A DNA stretch of 64,000 nucleotides from Ancylobacter polymorphus (GTDB lineage Bacteria > Pseudomonadota > Alphaproteobacteria > Rhizobiales > Xanthobacteraceae). The notes beneath the pieces are model-generated. The model worked only from the letters and a program-made list of their open reading frames with translations, was not told the DNA's origin and ran no database searches. Shown in pieces: positions 1 to 10,731 of the stretch. Numbering within the stretch: position 1 is the first letter of the stretch; every line of letters starts with the position of its first letter. The translations under genes were made by a program, and so were the position numbers. The DNA is taken from positions 558,001 to 622,000 of the forward strand of contig NZ_JAUSUI010000002.1 of NCBI RefSeq assembly GCF_030813495.1, read 5' to 3'.

Positions 1-161
1 TAGGCCAGCATCTGCGGTACGGTCACATACCAGTAGCTGTTGCTGAGGAGCGGGTCCCAGATCGACTGCGCCTGCGCCGCCGGGGAGAGGAGGAGCGCGC
101 CGATGAGAGCCGCCAGCCCGCCCGTCGCACACGCGCTACGCCGTTCCCTGTCTTCCCGCAC
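1..161 (-). CDS. Secreted protein of unknown function, N-terminal part only
   Basis: Only the first 53 codons lie in the window; the gene runs off the left edge. The GTG start at 161 has GGGGAG at 168-173, a 6-nt spacing, which decides the start. The translation begins with a basic stretch (MREDRERR), then a hydrophobic segment (about residues 13-29) ending in SPAAQAQ, a good signal peptidase I site, then a mature N-terminus rich in Trp and Tyr (SIWDPLLSNSYWYV). So it is probably exported to the periplasm or outer membrane. No domain is visible in the part present and the family cannot be named. Protein-like composition, signal peptide and ribosome site together make it a real gene. Confidence 0.6.
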   Translation of the reverse strand, partial: MREDRERRSACATGGLAALIGALLLSPAAQAQSIWDPLLSNSYWYVTVPQMLA

Positions 162-706
162 GCCGATCTCCCCAAGGTTTCCTTCTGTGGTTCCTCGGCG
201 CCGAAAATGACGGCGGGCGCGGCAAGGCGCAACCCGGTTGCGGGCGCACTTCACACGTTCGGCGCTATCGAATTTTGGCTGAAGCCGAAGGGTCGCCCGG
301 CTCCGCGTGCCGGGAAAGAGCGGCTGGCATCTTTCCCGAAGGAGGCGGCGTGGGGTGGGAGGCTGGACAGAGACCCGATCCGGGCTCGTTGGGGCTGCTT
401 CCTTCCGGACCTGACCCGGTTGGCGAGTGGCTCGTCCACCGCCAACCTCCCGCCGCCTATATCGTCCAGATGCGCGGGGGATGCAAGGGGGCGACGTTTG
501 TGCGGGCGGCCTGTGTCGGGGCGGGGATTGGGTCTTCGAGGCGAGGCGCCTAGGGCGTCGCTGCGCTGCGGAAAGTGCTCGCTCAAACCGTTGTGACCCC
601 TGGGGCGTCAAGGTTAATTGAGTGGTCGCGTTGAATATCAGATGTTACCAAGAGGAAGGTATCTGTAGGAGTCGATAGAGCAAGTATCAACCGAAGGAGA
701 GGTAAG
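162..706. other. Intergenic region between divergent genes, no convincing gene
   Basis: 545 bases between the secreted-protein gene (minus) and the methyltransferase gene (plus). Open frames of about 110-130 codons exist on both strands at 207-596 and 251-586, but they overlap each other, have low-complexity Arg/Pro/Gly composition and lack ribosome sites, so I do not call them. The last 100 bases are distinctly AT-richer and probably hold the promoter of the plus-strand gene. No RNA gene, repeat or operator could be recognised. Confidence 0.5.
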
Positions 707-1663
707 TTGCTACGTGCATTCGACGAGAATTCATCTGATTGTCATCATTCGGCGCGGCTCGTTGTGTCATCGTTCGCCAATGCGGGACAAAGCCAGGAGC
801 GCGCGGCGCGGCGGAGATACGTCACGGCCGCCGGCCTCGCCGCGCTGGTCGCCGCCAGTGCGCTCGCTCTGGACGGCCCGGCCGCGGCGCAAACGGCACC
901 GCCGGTGAACTCCCCGCCCGAGGTCACGACCTCGGCCGAGGAAGGCTATGCGCCCCAATCCGGCCAGCCGGGCAAGGATGTGGTGTGGGTGCCGACGCCC
1001 GACACGCTGGTCGAGCGCATGCTCGACATGGCCGAGGTGACGCCGCAGGACCACCTCATCGATCTCGGCTCCGGCGACGGGCGCACGGTGATCGCCGCCG
1101 CCCAGCGCGGCCTCACAGCGCATGGCATCGAATATAATCCCGAACTGGTGGAGCTCGCCAAGCGGCGGGCCGAGGCGGCCGGGGTCGCCGACCGCGCCAG
1201 CTTCGAGCAGGCCGACATCTTCGAGACCGATTTCAGCAAGGCGCAGGTGCTGACCCTGTTCCTGCTGCCCGAACTGAACGAGCGGCTGCGGCCGCAGATT
1301 CTCGACCTCGAACCGGGTACCCGCGTCGTCTCCAACAGCTTCGACATGGGTGACTGGGAGGCCGACCGGGTCGATCGTCTCGACGACAATTGCGCCCGCT
1401 GGTGCACGGCGCTGATGTGGATCGTGCCGGCCAAGGTGGAGGGCGCGTGGCAGCTCGGCGAACAGCCGCTGCGGCTCAAGCAGAGCTACCAGAAGGTCAC
1501 CGGCGACCTCGGCGGCACGCCGATCGAGCAGGGCCGCGTCGTCGGCAAGGAACTGCGCTTCACCGTCGACGGTATCGACTATGTCGGCACGGTGGTCGGC
1601 AACAGCCTGTCCGGCACCGCCTCGGACGGGCCGGTGAAAAACTGGACCGCCATCCGCAGCTAG
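707..1663 (+). CDS. Class I SAM-dependent methyltransferase with an apparent export signal
   Basis: Predicted SAM-dependent methyltransferase; substrate unknown. Motif I is DLGSGDGRT (about residues 119-127), followed by the acidic ribose-binding position in HGIEYNPE (about 139-146), then an acidic loop (EQADIFETDF) and LFLLPELNERLRPQI, as in DOT1-like bacterial methyltransferases. Before this domain is RRRYVTAAGLAALVAASALAL, then PAAAQTAPP, which looks like a signal peptide with a cleavage site near residue 62. The TTG start at 707 is supported by AAGGAGAGG at 694-702; GTG at 764 would give a more normal signal-peptide n-region. The last ~90 residues look like a second small beta-rich domain. 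A SAM enzyme outside the cytoplasm would be odd, so the leader may instead be a membrane anchor. Confidence 0.75.
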   Translation: MLRAFDENSSDCHHSARLVVSSFANAGQSQERAARRRYVTAAGLAALVAASALALDGPAAAQTAPPVNSPPEVTTSAEEGYAPQSGQPGKDVVWVPTPDTLVERMLDMAEVTPQDHLIDLGSGDGRTVIAAAQRGLTAHGIEYNPELVELAKRRAEAAGVADRASFEQADIFETDFSKAQVLTLFLLPELNERLRPQILDLEPGTRVVSNSFDMGDWEADRVDRLDDNCARWCTALMWIVPAKVEGAWQLGEQPLRLKQSYQKVTGDLGGTPIEQGRVVGKELRFTVDGIDYVGTVVGNSLSGTASDGPVKNWTAIRS

Positions 1664-1733
1664 ACCCTGCGCGCGAGTGTCGCCCCGGCCCGCGCCGCCG
1701 GCCGGGCGCCGCGCCCGCGCCATCCCTTCCGAC

Positions 1734-3119
1734 ATGGAGAGCCCCGTGAAGCCCCTCGCGATCGCGCGCGATTCCGCTGTGGCCGCCGGCCGCGCCCCCG
1801 TGCAGGGCATGCCGAAACCGGCCCTTTCCGCGCTCGACGGCATCGCCATGCTGGTCGGCATCGTGGTGGGCATCGGCATTTTCCGCACCCCGCAGATCGT
1901 CGCGCTCAACGTGTCGAGCGAATGGGCCTTTGTCGGCTTCTGGGTGATCGGCGGCCTGGTCACCCTCATCGGCGCCTTTGTCTATGCCGAACTCGGCTCG
2001 GCCCATCCCCATGCCGGCGGCGAATATCACTATCTGCGCCGCGCGCTCGGGCGGCATGTGGCGCTGCTGTTCGCCTGGGCCCGGCTCACCGTGATCCAGA
2101 CCGGCGCCATTGCGGCGGTGGCCTTCGTGTTCGGCGACTACGCGCAGGGCATATTGCCGCTCGGGCCCTGGGGGCCGGCGCTCTATGCCGCCGGGGCGAT
2201 CCTGGTGTTTACCGCCATCAACCTGACCAGCTCGCGCCAGAGCCGGCGGCTGCAGCTCGGCTTCACCATCCTCACCCTTCTCGCCGTGCTGGCCATTGCC
2301 GGCTTCGGCCTCGCGCTCGGCAGCGCCCCCTCCCTGCCGCCGGTGTCGGAAGCGGGCTCGGCGAGCGGGGCGTTCGGCCTCGCCATGGTGCTGATCCTGC
2401 TCACCTATGGCGGCTGGAACGAGGTGGCCTATCTCTCCGGCGAGATGAAGGATGTGCGGCGCAACATGCCGCGCGTGCTGGTGGTGAGCGTCGCGGTCAT
2501 CACCGGGCTCTATTTCCTCGTCAACCTCGCCTATCTCAACGTGCTCGGCCTTGAGGGGCTGCGCGCCAGCGACGTGGTCGCCGCCGATACGCTGCAGCGT
2601 CTGTTCGGCCCCGGCGCCTCGCTGGCGGTGGCGCTGCTGGTGTGCTTCGCCGCGCTGAGCACGATGAACGCCACCATCTTCACCGGCGCGCGGCTGTATT
2701 ACTCGCTGGGGCGCGAACTCCCGGTGCTGGGCCGTATCGGCCTGTGGGAGGAGCGCAGCAACATGCCGGTCAACGCCATTCTGGCGCAGAGCGCCATCGC
2801 GCTGGCGCTGGTGACCTTCGGCGCGGGCACCCGCGTCGGCTTCCAGGCCATGGTGGAGTATACCGCGCCGGTGTTCTGGTTCTTCCTGCTGCTGGTGGGG
2901 GTGTCGTTCTTCCTGCTGCGCCGGGGCGAGGGCGGGCGGGAAGGGGCCTTCCGCGCCCCGCTCTACCCGCTCACCCCGGCGCTGTTCTGCCTCACCTGCG
3001 CCTATCTGCTTTATGCCAGCATCGCCTATACCGGCTATGGCGCCCTTGTCGGGGTGGCCGTGCTGCTGGCGGGCGTGCCCTTCATCCGCTGGGGCGGCGC
3101 GCCGGCACGGGCGGCGTGA
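1734..3119 (+). CDS. APC-superfamily amino acid/polyamine permease
   Basis: Inner-membrane transporter of the amino acid-polyamine-organocation superfamily. About 12 hydrophobic segments are spread over the ~460 residues. The first contains the family glycine-rich signature GIVVGIGIFRTP, which lines the substrate site in this superfamily. The frame stays open back to GTG at 1677. ATG at 1734 is a plausible start, and GTG at 1746 is also attractive because GGAGAG lies just upstream of it. The gene follows the methyltransferase by about 70 bases on the same strand but no functional link is evident. Substrate cannot be assigned from sequence alone. Confidence 0.85.
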   Translation: MESPVKPLAIARDSAVAAGRAPVQGMPKPALSALDGIAMLVGIVVGIGIFRTPQIVALNVSSEWAFVGFWVIGGLVTLIGAFVYAELGSAHPHAGGEYHYLRRALGRHVALLFAWARLTVIQTGAIAAVAFVFGDYAQGILPLGPWGPALYAAGAILVFTAINLTSSRQSRRLQLGFTILTLLAVLAIAGFGLALGSAPSLPPVSEAGSASGAFGLAMVLILLTYGGWNEVAYLSGEMKDVRRNMPRVLVVSVAVITGLYFLVNLAYLNVLGLEGLRASDVVAADTLQRLFGPGASLAVALLVCFAALSTMNATIFTGARLYYSLGRELPVLGRIGLWEERSNMPVNAILAQSAIALALVTFGAGTRVGFQAMVEYTAPVFWFFLLLVGVSFFLLRRGEGGREGAFRAPLYPLTPALFCLTCAYLLYASIAYTGYGALVGVAVLLAGVPFIRWGGAPARAA

Positions 3120-3129
3120 GGGCCGCGGG

Positions 3130-4308
3130 TCAGCCCGCGCCGCCGAGCAGGCCCTCCACCAGCGCATACACCGCCTTCACCCGCTCCTCATTGGGGTAAT
3201 AGCGGTTGGCCAGCACGACGATGCCGAGCTTTTCCGCCGGCAGCATCACCACATAGCTGCCGAAGCCGCTGGTCGAGCCGGTCTTGTTGATGAAGCTCAC
3301 CGGGGCCGGCGGGGAGGGTGGGTCGAGTTTCTTGATCGGCTGCGGCTTCAGCGCCATGTCCGGCGCATTGCCGGCCAGCAGGCGGTCGCGCGTCACCGGC
3401 CAGGGATAGCGCTCCCACACCATCTCCTGCACATAGCTCGATGTCTCGTAATAGCCGGTATGGGTGCGGGCCAGCGCCCGCGCCATCTCAGGCGCCACCT
3501 TGCCGACACCCATATTGGCGTCGAGGAAGGTGAGCATGTCGATCGCGGTGGATTTCACCCCATAGGCTTCCGGCGCCAGCACGCCCGGCGTCACCCGGGT
3601 CGGCTTGTCCGCGGCGGTATAGCCCATGGCGTAGCGCGCCATCGCCGCTTCCGGCACGTCGATAAAGGTGCTGCTGAGGCCGAGGGCCGGAAACAGGTCG
3701 TTCTCCGCCACGCGGGGAAAGCTGGTGCCGAGCGCGGTGGCGGTGACGAGGCCGAGCACGCCGATGCTGATATTGGAATAGGCGCGGCGCGTCGCCGGGG
3801 CCGCAGCCGGCTTCCAGGCGGCGAGCCACTCCACCAGTTCCTTCTCGTTGCGCACGCTGTCGGGCACCTGCAGCGGCATGCCGCCCGTCGCATGGGTGGC
3901 GAGATCGAGCGGGGTGAGGGCGCCGAAGGCGGTGCCGGTGAGGCGCTGCGCCACCTTGTCGAGCGGCGCGTTGAGATCGAGCCGCCCGCGCTCCGCCGCC
4001 AGTGCCGCCAGCGTCACGTTGAAGGTCTTGCTGACTGAGCCGAGCTCGAACAGCGTGTCGCCGTCCACCGGTCTGCCGTCGGTGCGGGCGGTCTGGCCGA
4101 TGGCGAGGATTTCGTGCTGGCCGTTGCGGGTGATCCCGACCACGAGGCCGGGAATGCCATGGGTCTTGGCCAGCGCGCTGAAGAGGGGCGCCGCCACCTT
4201 GCCGAAATCGGCCGGGGCGGCGGCGGTCTGGGCGCGGGCCGGCGCCACGGCGGCGCCGAGCGGCAGCAGGGCCGAGGCGAGCAAAGCGCGGCGGGACAGC
4301 TGGATCAT
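3130..4308 (-). CDS. ampC: Class C beta-lactamase (AmpC-type serine hydrolase)
   Basis: Periplasmic serine beta-lactamase or closely related penicillin-binding esterase, 392 residues, normal for class C. An N-terminal signal with SRRALLASALL, possibly Tat-type, ends at APARAQ. All three active-site motifs are present: S-V-S-K (about 91-94), Y-S-N (177-179) and K-T-G (343-345). The start ATG at 4308 is preceded by AAGGAG at 4312-4317 (revcomp of CTCCTT). No ampR-like LysR gene lies next to it, so it is probably not classically inducible from this locus. It ends 10 bases from the convergent permease gene. A non-lactamase esterase of the same fold cannot be excluded, but motif completeness favours beta-lactamase. 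Confidence 0.88.
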   Translation of the reverse strand: MIQLSRRALLASALLPLGAAVAPARAQTAAAPADFGKVAAPLFSALAKTHGIPGLVVGITRNGQHEILAIGQTARTDGRPVDGDTLFELGSVSKTFNVTLAALAAERGRLDLNAPLDKVAQRLTGTAFGALTPLDLATHATGGMPLQVPDSVRNEKELVEWLAAWKPAAAPATRRAYSNISIGVLGLVTATALGTSFPRVAENDLFPALGLSSTFIDVPEAAMARYAMGYTAADKPTRVTPGVLAPEAYGVKSTAIDMLTFLDANMGVGKVAPEMARALARTHTGYYETSSYVQEMVWERYPWPVTRDRLLAGNAPDMALKPQPIKKLDPPSPPAPVSFINKTGSTSGFGSYVVMLPAEKLGIVVLANRYYPNEERVKAVYALVEGLLGGAG

Positions 4309-4338
4309 GGAAGGCTCCTTGGCACGGACACTCCCGCC

Positions 4339-6404
<2,066 letters not shown>

Positions 6405-6721
6405 GCGGGGCTCCTGTGGCGGGCAGCCTGGATGGCATCAGTAATACGAAAATAGAACTATGTCCCCTCATAATAAAGAGAGGCGCTCTGCGCGCTTTTG
6501 ATTTGACGCAAGCCGTCCGAGTTAATGAATCGTCCGTACACAATCCCGCCCGAGCGGCGGCAACGGGCTCCGAAATGACGCCGACGCCGCAACCGCGCCG
6601 GCGAACATCTGAGGCTGAAGCGGCTCGACATGCCTCAGTCTCTCCCCTTAACCCCCGCTTAAAAGCCCTGATTTAGGGTTCCTTTACCGGCGCCATCAGG
6701 TGCCCGCAGGGGCGGAGGTTC
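6405..6721. other. Divergent intergenic region with AT-rich promoter-like sequence
   Basis: 317 bases between the Ntn-hydrolase gene (minus) and the PBP gene (plus). It is clearly AT-richer than its flanks around 6437-6480 and 6510-6540. It contains GAATC (a GANTC methylation site) at 6527-6531 and a CtrA-like box at 6648-6662, listed separately. No gene or RNA is recognisable. Confidence 0.5.
6648..6662 (+). promoter_or_regulatory. CtrA-like box TTAA-N7-TTAA upstream of the PBP gene
   Basis: TTAA at 6648-6651 and TTAA at 6659-6662, separated by exactly 7 bases, match the core of the alphaproteobacterial CtrA recognition sequence. It lies 60 bases before the PBP start codon. The flanking bases match the longer consensus only partly. 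Regulation is inference; the spacing and TTAA halves are seen directly. Confidence 0.4.
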
Positions 6722-8980
6722 ATGTTCGGACGACGCGGCGACAGGGAGAGGCGGGAGCCGGTGCTGGGCACGCCCGGCTTCGACGGCGACCTGCGCCTCA
6801 GCGCCGACGACCGGCCGACGATTCCGCCCGCGCCGCTGGAGCGCGCCCCCGCCCGCAACCGCAAGGCGCCGCCGAAGGCACTGCCGCCGCCGCGCGTCAA
6901 CCGCCGCCGCCATGATGAATGGGAGGAGGCCGAGGAAGCCGATTGGGAGGACGAGCCGCGCGTGGCGAGGAAAAGCCGGAACCGCCGACAGGAGGAGGAC
7001 CGCCCACGCGAGCGCGGCCGTGGCGGCAGGCGCCGCCCGCCCAAACGTGGCCTGTTCGGCCGGCTGGTCTATTGGGGCCTCGTGCTCGGCCTGTGGGGGA
7101 CGATCGGCCTTGCCGGGCTGATCGTCTATGAGGCGAGCCAGCTGCCGCCGATCCAGAACCTTGCCATTCCCGAACGCCCGCCCACCGTCATCATCCAGGG
7201 CGCGGACGGGCAGGCGATCGCCACGCGCGGCGAGATGGGCGGCACCAATGTGCCGCTGCGCGCGCTGCCGCCCTATCTACCGCAGGCTTTCGTCGCCATC
7301 GAGGACCGGCGCTTCTACACCCATTTCGGCCTCGACCCGATGGGCCTCGCCCGCGCGGTGGTGGTCAACCTGACCAAGGGAAGGCTGCGCGAGGGCGGCT
7401 CGACGCTGACCCAGCAATTGGCCAAGAACCTGTTCCTGACCCAGGAGCGCACCCTGTCGCGCAAGGTGCAGGAACTGATCCTCTCCATCTGGCTGGAGAC
7501 CAAATATTCCAAGAACGAGATTCTCGAACTCTATATGAACCGCGTCTATTTCGGCGCCGGTGCCTATGGGGTGGAAGCCGCCGCGCAGCGCTATTTCGGC
7601 AAGTCGGCGCGGCAGGTCACGCTGTCGGAAGCGGCGATGCTGGCGGGGCTGGTGAAATCGCCCTCCGCCCTCGCCCCCACGCGCAACCTGGAGGGCGCGC
7701 AGGCCCGCGCCGAGGTGGTGCTGGCGGCGATGCAGGAGGAGGGCTTCATCTCGCCGGAAATGCGCCAGACCGCGCTCAATCGCCCCGCCACCGTCGCCAA
7801 GGCGCAGGGGCCGGATTCCTATGGCTATGTCGCCGATTGGGTGCTGGAGCAGGTGAAGACGCTGGTCGGCCCGGTGACGCAGGACCTTGTGGTCCAGACC
7901 ACCATCGACCCCGCCGTGCAGATCGCCGCCGACAAGGCGCTGAAGGACGCGCTGGCGAAATCCGGCAAGAAGCTCGGCGTCGAGCAGGGCGCGCTTGTGG
8001 TGATGGACACGGGCGGGGGCGTGCGGGCGCTGATCGGCGGGCGCTCCTATGAGGAGAGCCAGTACAACCGCGCGGTGACCGCGCGGCGCCAGCCCGGCTC
8101 CTCCTTCAAGCCCTTCGTCTATCTCACCGCCATGGAACGCGGGCTGACGCCGGAAAGCGTGCGCGCCGACGCGCCGATCCAGCTCAAGGGCTGGAAGCCG
8201 GAGAATTTCTCCCGCGAATATCGCGGCGCGGTGGATTTGAAGACCGCGCTGGCGCTCTCCCTCAACACCGTCTCCGTGCGCCTCGCGCTGGAAGTGGGCC
8301 CGGACGAGGTGGTGAAGACCGCGCACCGGCTCGGCATCAACTCCAAGCTGGAGCCCAACGCCTCGATCGCGCTCGGCACGTCGGAAGTGTCGGTGCTGGA
8401 AATGGCGAGCGCCTATGCGCCCTTCGCCAATGGCGGCGTCGGCGTCACCCCGCACATCATCGAGCGGGTGCGCGACAAGGCGGGAACCATCCTCTACGCC
8501 TATGCCGAGGCCGGGCGCGGCCTGGTGATGGCGCCGCCGCATGTGGCGATGATGAACCGGATGATGCAGGAGGTGCTCGTCACCGGCACGGCGCGGCGCG
8601 CCGACCTGCCGGGCTGGCCCGCCGCCGGCAAGACCGGCACCAGCCAGGATTACCGCGATGCCTGGTTCGTCGGCTATACCGGCCGCTTCATCACCAGCGT
8701 CTGGCTGGGCAATGACGATTCCTCGCCGACCAAGAAGGCCGGCGGCTCCGGCCTGCCGGTGGATATCTGGAGCCAGGTGATGAAGGTGGCGCACAAGGAC
8801 CAGCCGGTGGTGCCGCTGCCCGGCACCGAGGCGCCCGCCATCGCCGGCGGGGCGGGCCAGTTGCCGCCGGGCGACGTGCCGGAGGAGCCGGTCGTGACCG
8901 GCGGCCCGCAGCGCGCCCCGGCCGCCCCCCGTCCGGGCCTCGACAATTGGCTGCTCGACAAGCTGTTCGGCAACGGGTGA
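6722..8980 (+). CDS. Class A penicillin-binding protein (PBP1A-type peptidoglycan glycosyltransferase/transpeptidase)
   Basis: Bifunctional cell-wall synthase of the inner membrane. Order: an Arg/Pro-rich cytoplasmic tail (about residues 1-112), one transmembrane segment (about 115-137), a GT51 glycosyltransferase domain with EDRRFYTHFG (near 195) and STLTQQLAKN, then a transpeptidase domain with S-S-F-K (about 460), S-L-N and K-T-G-T (about 637). The C-terminus is a Gly/Pro-rich tail. All catalytic motifs are intact and 752 residues is normal for rhizobial PBP1 proteins. GGAGG just before the ATG at 6722 supports the start. The unusually long charged cytoplasmic tail is common in this order. 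It polymerises and cross-links peptidoglycan from lipid II. Confidence 0.93.
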   Translation: MFGRRGDRERREPVLGTPGFDGDLRLSADDRPTIPPAPLERAPARNRKAPPKALPPPRVNRRRHDEWEEAEEADWEDEPRVARKSRNRRQEEDRPRERGRGGRRRPPKRGLFGRLVYWGLVLGLWGTIGLAGLIVYEASQLPPIQNLAIPERPPTVIIQGADGQAIATRGEMGGTNVPLRALPPYLPQAFVAIEDRRFYTHFGLDPMGLARAVVVNLTKGRLREGGSTLTQQLAKNLFLTQERTLSRKVQELILSIWLETKYSKNEILELYMNRVYFGAGAYGVEAAAQRYFGKSARQVTLSEAAMLAGLVKSPSALAPTRNLEGAQARAEVVLAAMQEEGFISPEMRQTALNRPATVAKAQGPDSYGYVADWVLEQVKTLVGPVTQDLVVQTTIDPAVQIAADKALKDALAKSGKKLGVEQGALVVMDTGGGVRALIGGRSYEESQYNRAVTARRQPGSSFKPFVYLTAMERGLTPESVRADAPIQLKGWKPENFSREYRGAVDLKTALALSLNTVSVRLALEVGPDEVVKTAHRLGINSKLEPNASIALGTSEVSVLEMASAYAPFANGGVGVTPHIIERVRDKAGTILYAYAEAGRGLVMAPPHVAMMNRMMQEVLVTGTARRADLPGWPAAGKTGTSQDYRDAWFVGYTGRFITSVWLGNDDSSPTKKAGGSGLPVDIWSQVMKVAHKDQPVVPLPGTEAPAIAGGAGQLPPGDVPEEPVVTGGPQRAPAAPRPGLDNWLLDKLFGNG

Positions 8981-9017
8981 GACGCGCCACAGGCCGCGCA
9001 CCCTGCCGGCGGATCGG

Positions 9018-9782
9018 CTACTGCGCGCCGTAGCGGTGCAGGCTCGCGCCGTGCTTCTTCAGCCAGGCTTCCGCCGCATGCCGCTCGGGGAAGAGACGGT
9101 CCACCGTGGCCCAGAAGCGCGGACCGTGGTTCATCTCGCGCCGATGCGCCACCTCATGCGCCGCCAGATAGTCCAGCACCGAAGGCGGGGCGAGGATCAG
9201 CCGCCAGGAAAAGGACAGCGCGCCGGTGCTGGAGCAGGAGCCCCAGCGGCTCGCCGTGTCGCGCAGGGTGACGCGGGTGATGGAGACGCCGAGCGCGCCG
9301 GCATGGCGCCGGGCCGCCTCCAGCAGATCGCGCCGCGCCTCGCGCTTGAGAAAATCACTGACACGCCGGGCCACATGCGCGCTGTCGCCGGCAACGAACA
9401 GCGCGGCCTCGTCGCCTTCCGTGCCGGTCCACACCGTGCCGCGCATCTCCGGCCGATGGACGATGCGGTGCGGCGTGCCGCGCAGCGGCACGGTGGCGCC
9501 GGGGGTGAAGGCGACGACTTCCGGCAGGCGGGAGAGCCGCAACTCCACCCAGCCGGCATGGCGGCGGGCGAAATCCAGCGCCTCGTCCAGCGTGCCGCGG
9601 GCGGGAAGGGTGAGCACCACGTCGCGCGTCGCCGCCCGCACGCGCAGCGTGTAGCGCCGGGCGCGCGGGTTGCGGCGGAGCTGGACAAGGACCTCCTCGG
9701 CCGTCAGCCGCAGCCGGAAATGGCTGGGCTCCGGCGCGGCCGGGGTCTTGCGTCGGGCGGAGGCGAGGGCGCGGAAGAGCAT
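9018..9782 (-). CDS. YgjP/SprT-like zinc metallopeptidase (DUF45)
   Basis: Predicted cytoplasmic zinc metalloprotein of the YgjP family (DUF45, M48-related). The zinc motif H-E-V-A-H is at about residues 209-213, followed by NHGPRFW with the third His (about 219). Upstream sequence RWGSCSSTGALSFSWRLILAP is the other strongly conserved block of this family. Length 254 residues is normal. The N-terminal third (RRNPRARRYTLRVR) forms the beta-sheet subdomain. Substrate is unknown; members are often encoded near restriction or stress genes, but here the neighbours are PBP and gcrA. It is convergent with the PBP gene, 37 bases apart. Confidence 0.85.
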   Translation of the reverse strand: MLFRALASARRKTPAAPEPSHFRLRLTAEEVLVQLRRNPRARRYTLRVRAATRDVVLTLPARGTLDEALDFARRHAGWVELRLSRLPEVVAFTPGATVPLRGTPHRIVHRPEMRGTVWTGTEGDEAALFVAGDSAHVARRVSDFLKREARRDLLEAARRHAGALGVSITRVTLRDTASRWGSCSSTGALSFSWRLILAPPSVLDYLAAHEVAHRREMNHGPRFWATVDRLFPERHAAEAWLKKHGASLHRYGAQ

Positions 9783-9884
9783 GAAACGACCGGGCCGGGA
9801 AAAGGCGCCCCAATTATGGCACCCGCCGGCGCGCCTGCGCCAGACGGGGAACGTGCCGGCCGGTTCCGCCGCGGGAGGCGTCGC

Positions 9885-10388
9885 TTAGCGGGCGACGCGG
9901 CGACGGTTGCGGTCCTGCACCGGCTGATAGGCGATGCGCGCGTGATAGGCGCAATAGGGCAGGCCGGTCTTGGAGCGGCTGCCGCAATAATGGAAATCGC
10001 CCTTGCCGGGGTCGCCCACCGGCCAGCGGCAGGTGAATTCGGTAAGGTCGAGAATGGTGCAGCGCTCGCCCATCGGGATCACCTTGGCGGCGACCTCGGG
10101 CACAACCTCGGGCTCCGGCTCGGCGACCGGCGCCATGACCGGGGCGAGGACGGTGTTGCCCTGCACCATCGGCCGCGCGACCTGGGCGGCCGGCGCCGGG
10201 CGCGGCTTGCGCGGGCGGGGTGCCGGGGCGGCGGGCGCCTTGGCGCGGCCGGAAAGGCCCAGACGGTGCACCTTGCCGATGACCGCATTGCGGGTGACGC
10301 CGCCGAGTTCGGCCGCGATCTGGCTCGCCGAGAGGCCTTCCGACCAGAGTTTCTTGAGCAGCTCGACGCGTTCGTCGGTCCAGTTCAT
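9885..10388 (-). CDS. gcrA: Cell cycle regulator GcrA
   Basis: DNA-binding cell cycle regulator of alphaproteobacteria that binds sigma-70 RNA polymerase and acts at promoters carrying methylated GANTC sites. The N-terminus MNWTDERVELLKKLW, then GLSASQIAAELGG and TRNAVIGKVHRLGL form the diagnostic helix-turn-helix. A proline/alanine-rich linker follows and a conserved C-terminal domain (RCTILDLTEFTCRWPVGDP, CGSRS, YCAYH) completes the family architecture. 167 residues is typical. AAGGAGG eight bases before the ATG gives a strong start. It is divergent from the argD region. Four GANTC sites lie upstream, consistent with feedback by its own regulatory circuit (inference). Confidence 0.95.
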   Translation of the reverse strand: MNWTDERVELLKKLWSEGLSASQIAAELGGVTRNAVIGKVHRLGLSGRAKAPAAPAPRPRKPRPAPAAQVARPMVQGNTVLAPVMAPVAEPEPEVVPEVAAKVIPMGERCTILDLTEFTCRWPVGDPGKGDFHYCGSRSKTGLPYCAYHARIAYQPVQDRNRRRVAR

Positions 10389-10420
10389 CGCTTGGCCTCC
10401 TTCGTGCTGACCGGGAAGCG

Positions 10421-10623
10421 GAATCCCTCAACGCTCCGGCAGGTCGAACCTGCCGAACCCAACGCCCGCAAACGCAACAGGGAATTGCCGCCGCACGAGA
10501 TGTCGTATCTCACTGGGGGGAGGCTACAATATGCGCGGACTCGGAGCGAGTAGGTTCAGAGCCGAAACGATCGTTTTCCCCAGCTAGAGTCCGCGCTGCA
10601 ACACTCGCCGGCGAAGCGGAGTC
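10421..10623. promoter_or_regulatory. Cluster of four GANTC (CcrM methylation) sites upstream of gcrA
   Basis: GAATC at 10421-10425, GACTC at 10538-10542, GAGTC at 10587-10591 and GAGTC at 10619-10623. The first lies 33 bases from the gcrA start codon, where a promoter would be expected. GANTC is the CcrM target in alphaproteobacteria, and GcrA acts at methylated GANTC promoters. The sites are seen; function is inferred. Confidence 0.45.
10437..10455. repeat. 8-bp inverted repeat in the gcrA promoter region
   Basis: CGGCAGGT at 10437-10444 and ACCTGCCG at 10448-10455 form perfect arms around a 3-base centre. It is 49 bases upstream of the gcrA start, without a T-run on either side, so an operator is more likely than a terminator. 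The binding protein is unknown. Confidence 0.4.
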
Positions 10624-10731
10624 GGATCAAGCACTTGGCCGCGCCGGTCGCGCGGGCGCCGGGCCGATGTCTCTCATTTCGGTGCAGACCAGCCATGCGC
10701 GAGCCTGGGAACTCAAGCTTTTTCCGCCGGT

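Larger units (their letters stand above)
10389..10731. other. gcrA upstream region with GANTC cluster and palindrome
   Basis: 343 bases with no convincing gene. It holds GANTC sites at 10421-10425, 10538-10542, 10587-10591 and 10619-10623, and a palindrome at 10437-10455. The right half merges into the decayed Spy/LTXXQ reading frame. Confidence 0.5.

Noticed and set aside
207-596. Coding regions in the first intergenic region
   Set aside because: Frames on both strands overlap, composition is non-protein-like and no ribosome sites are seen.
1677-1733. GTG 1677 as permease start
   Set aside because: The added 19 residues are Pro/Arg-rich and unlike a transporter N-terminus; ATG 1734 or GTG 1746 fit better.
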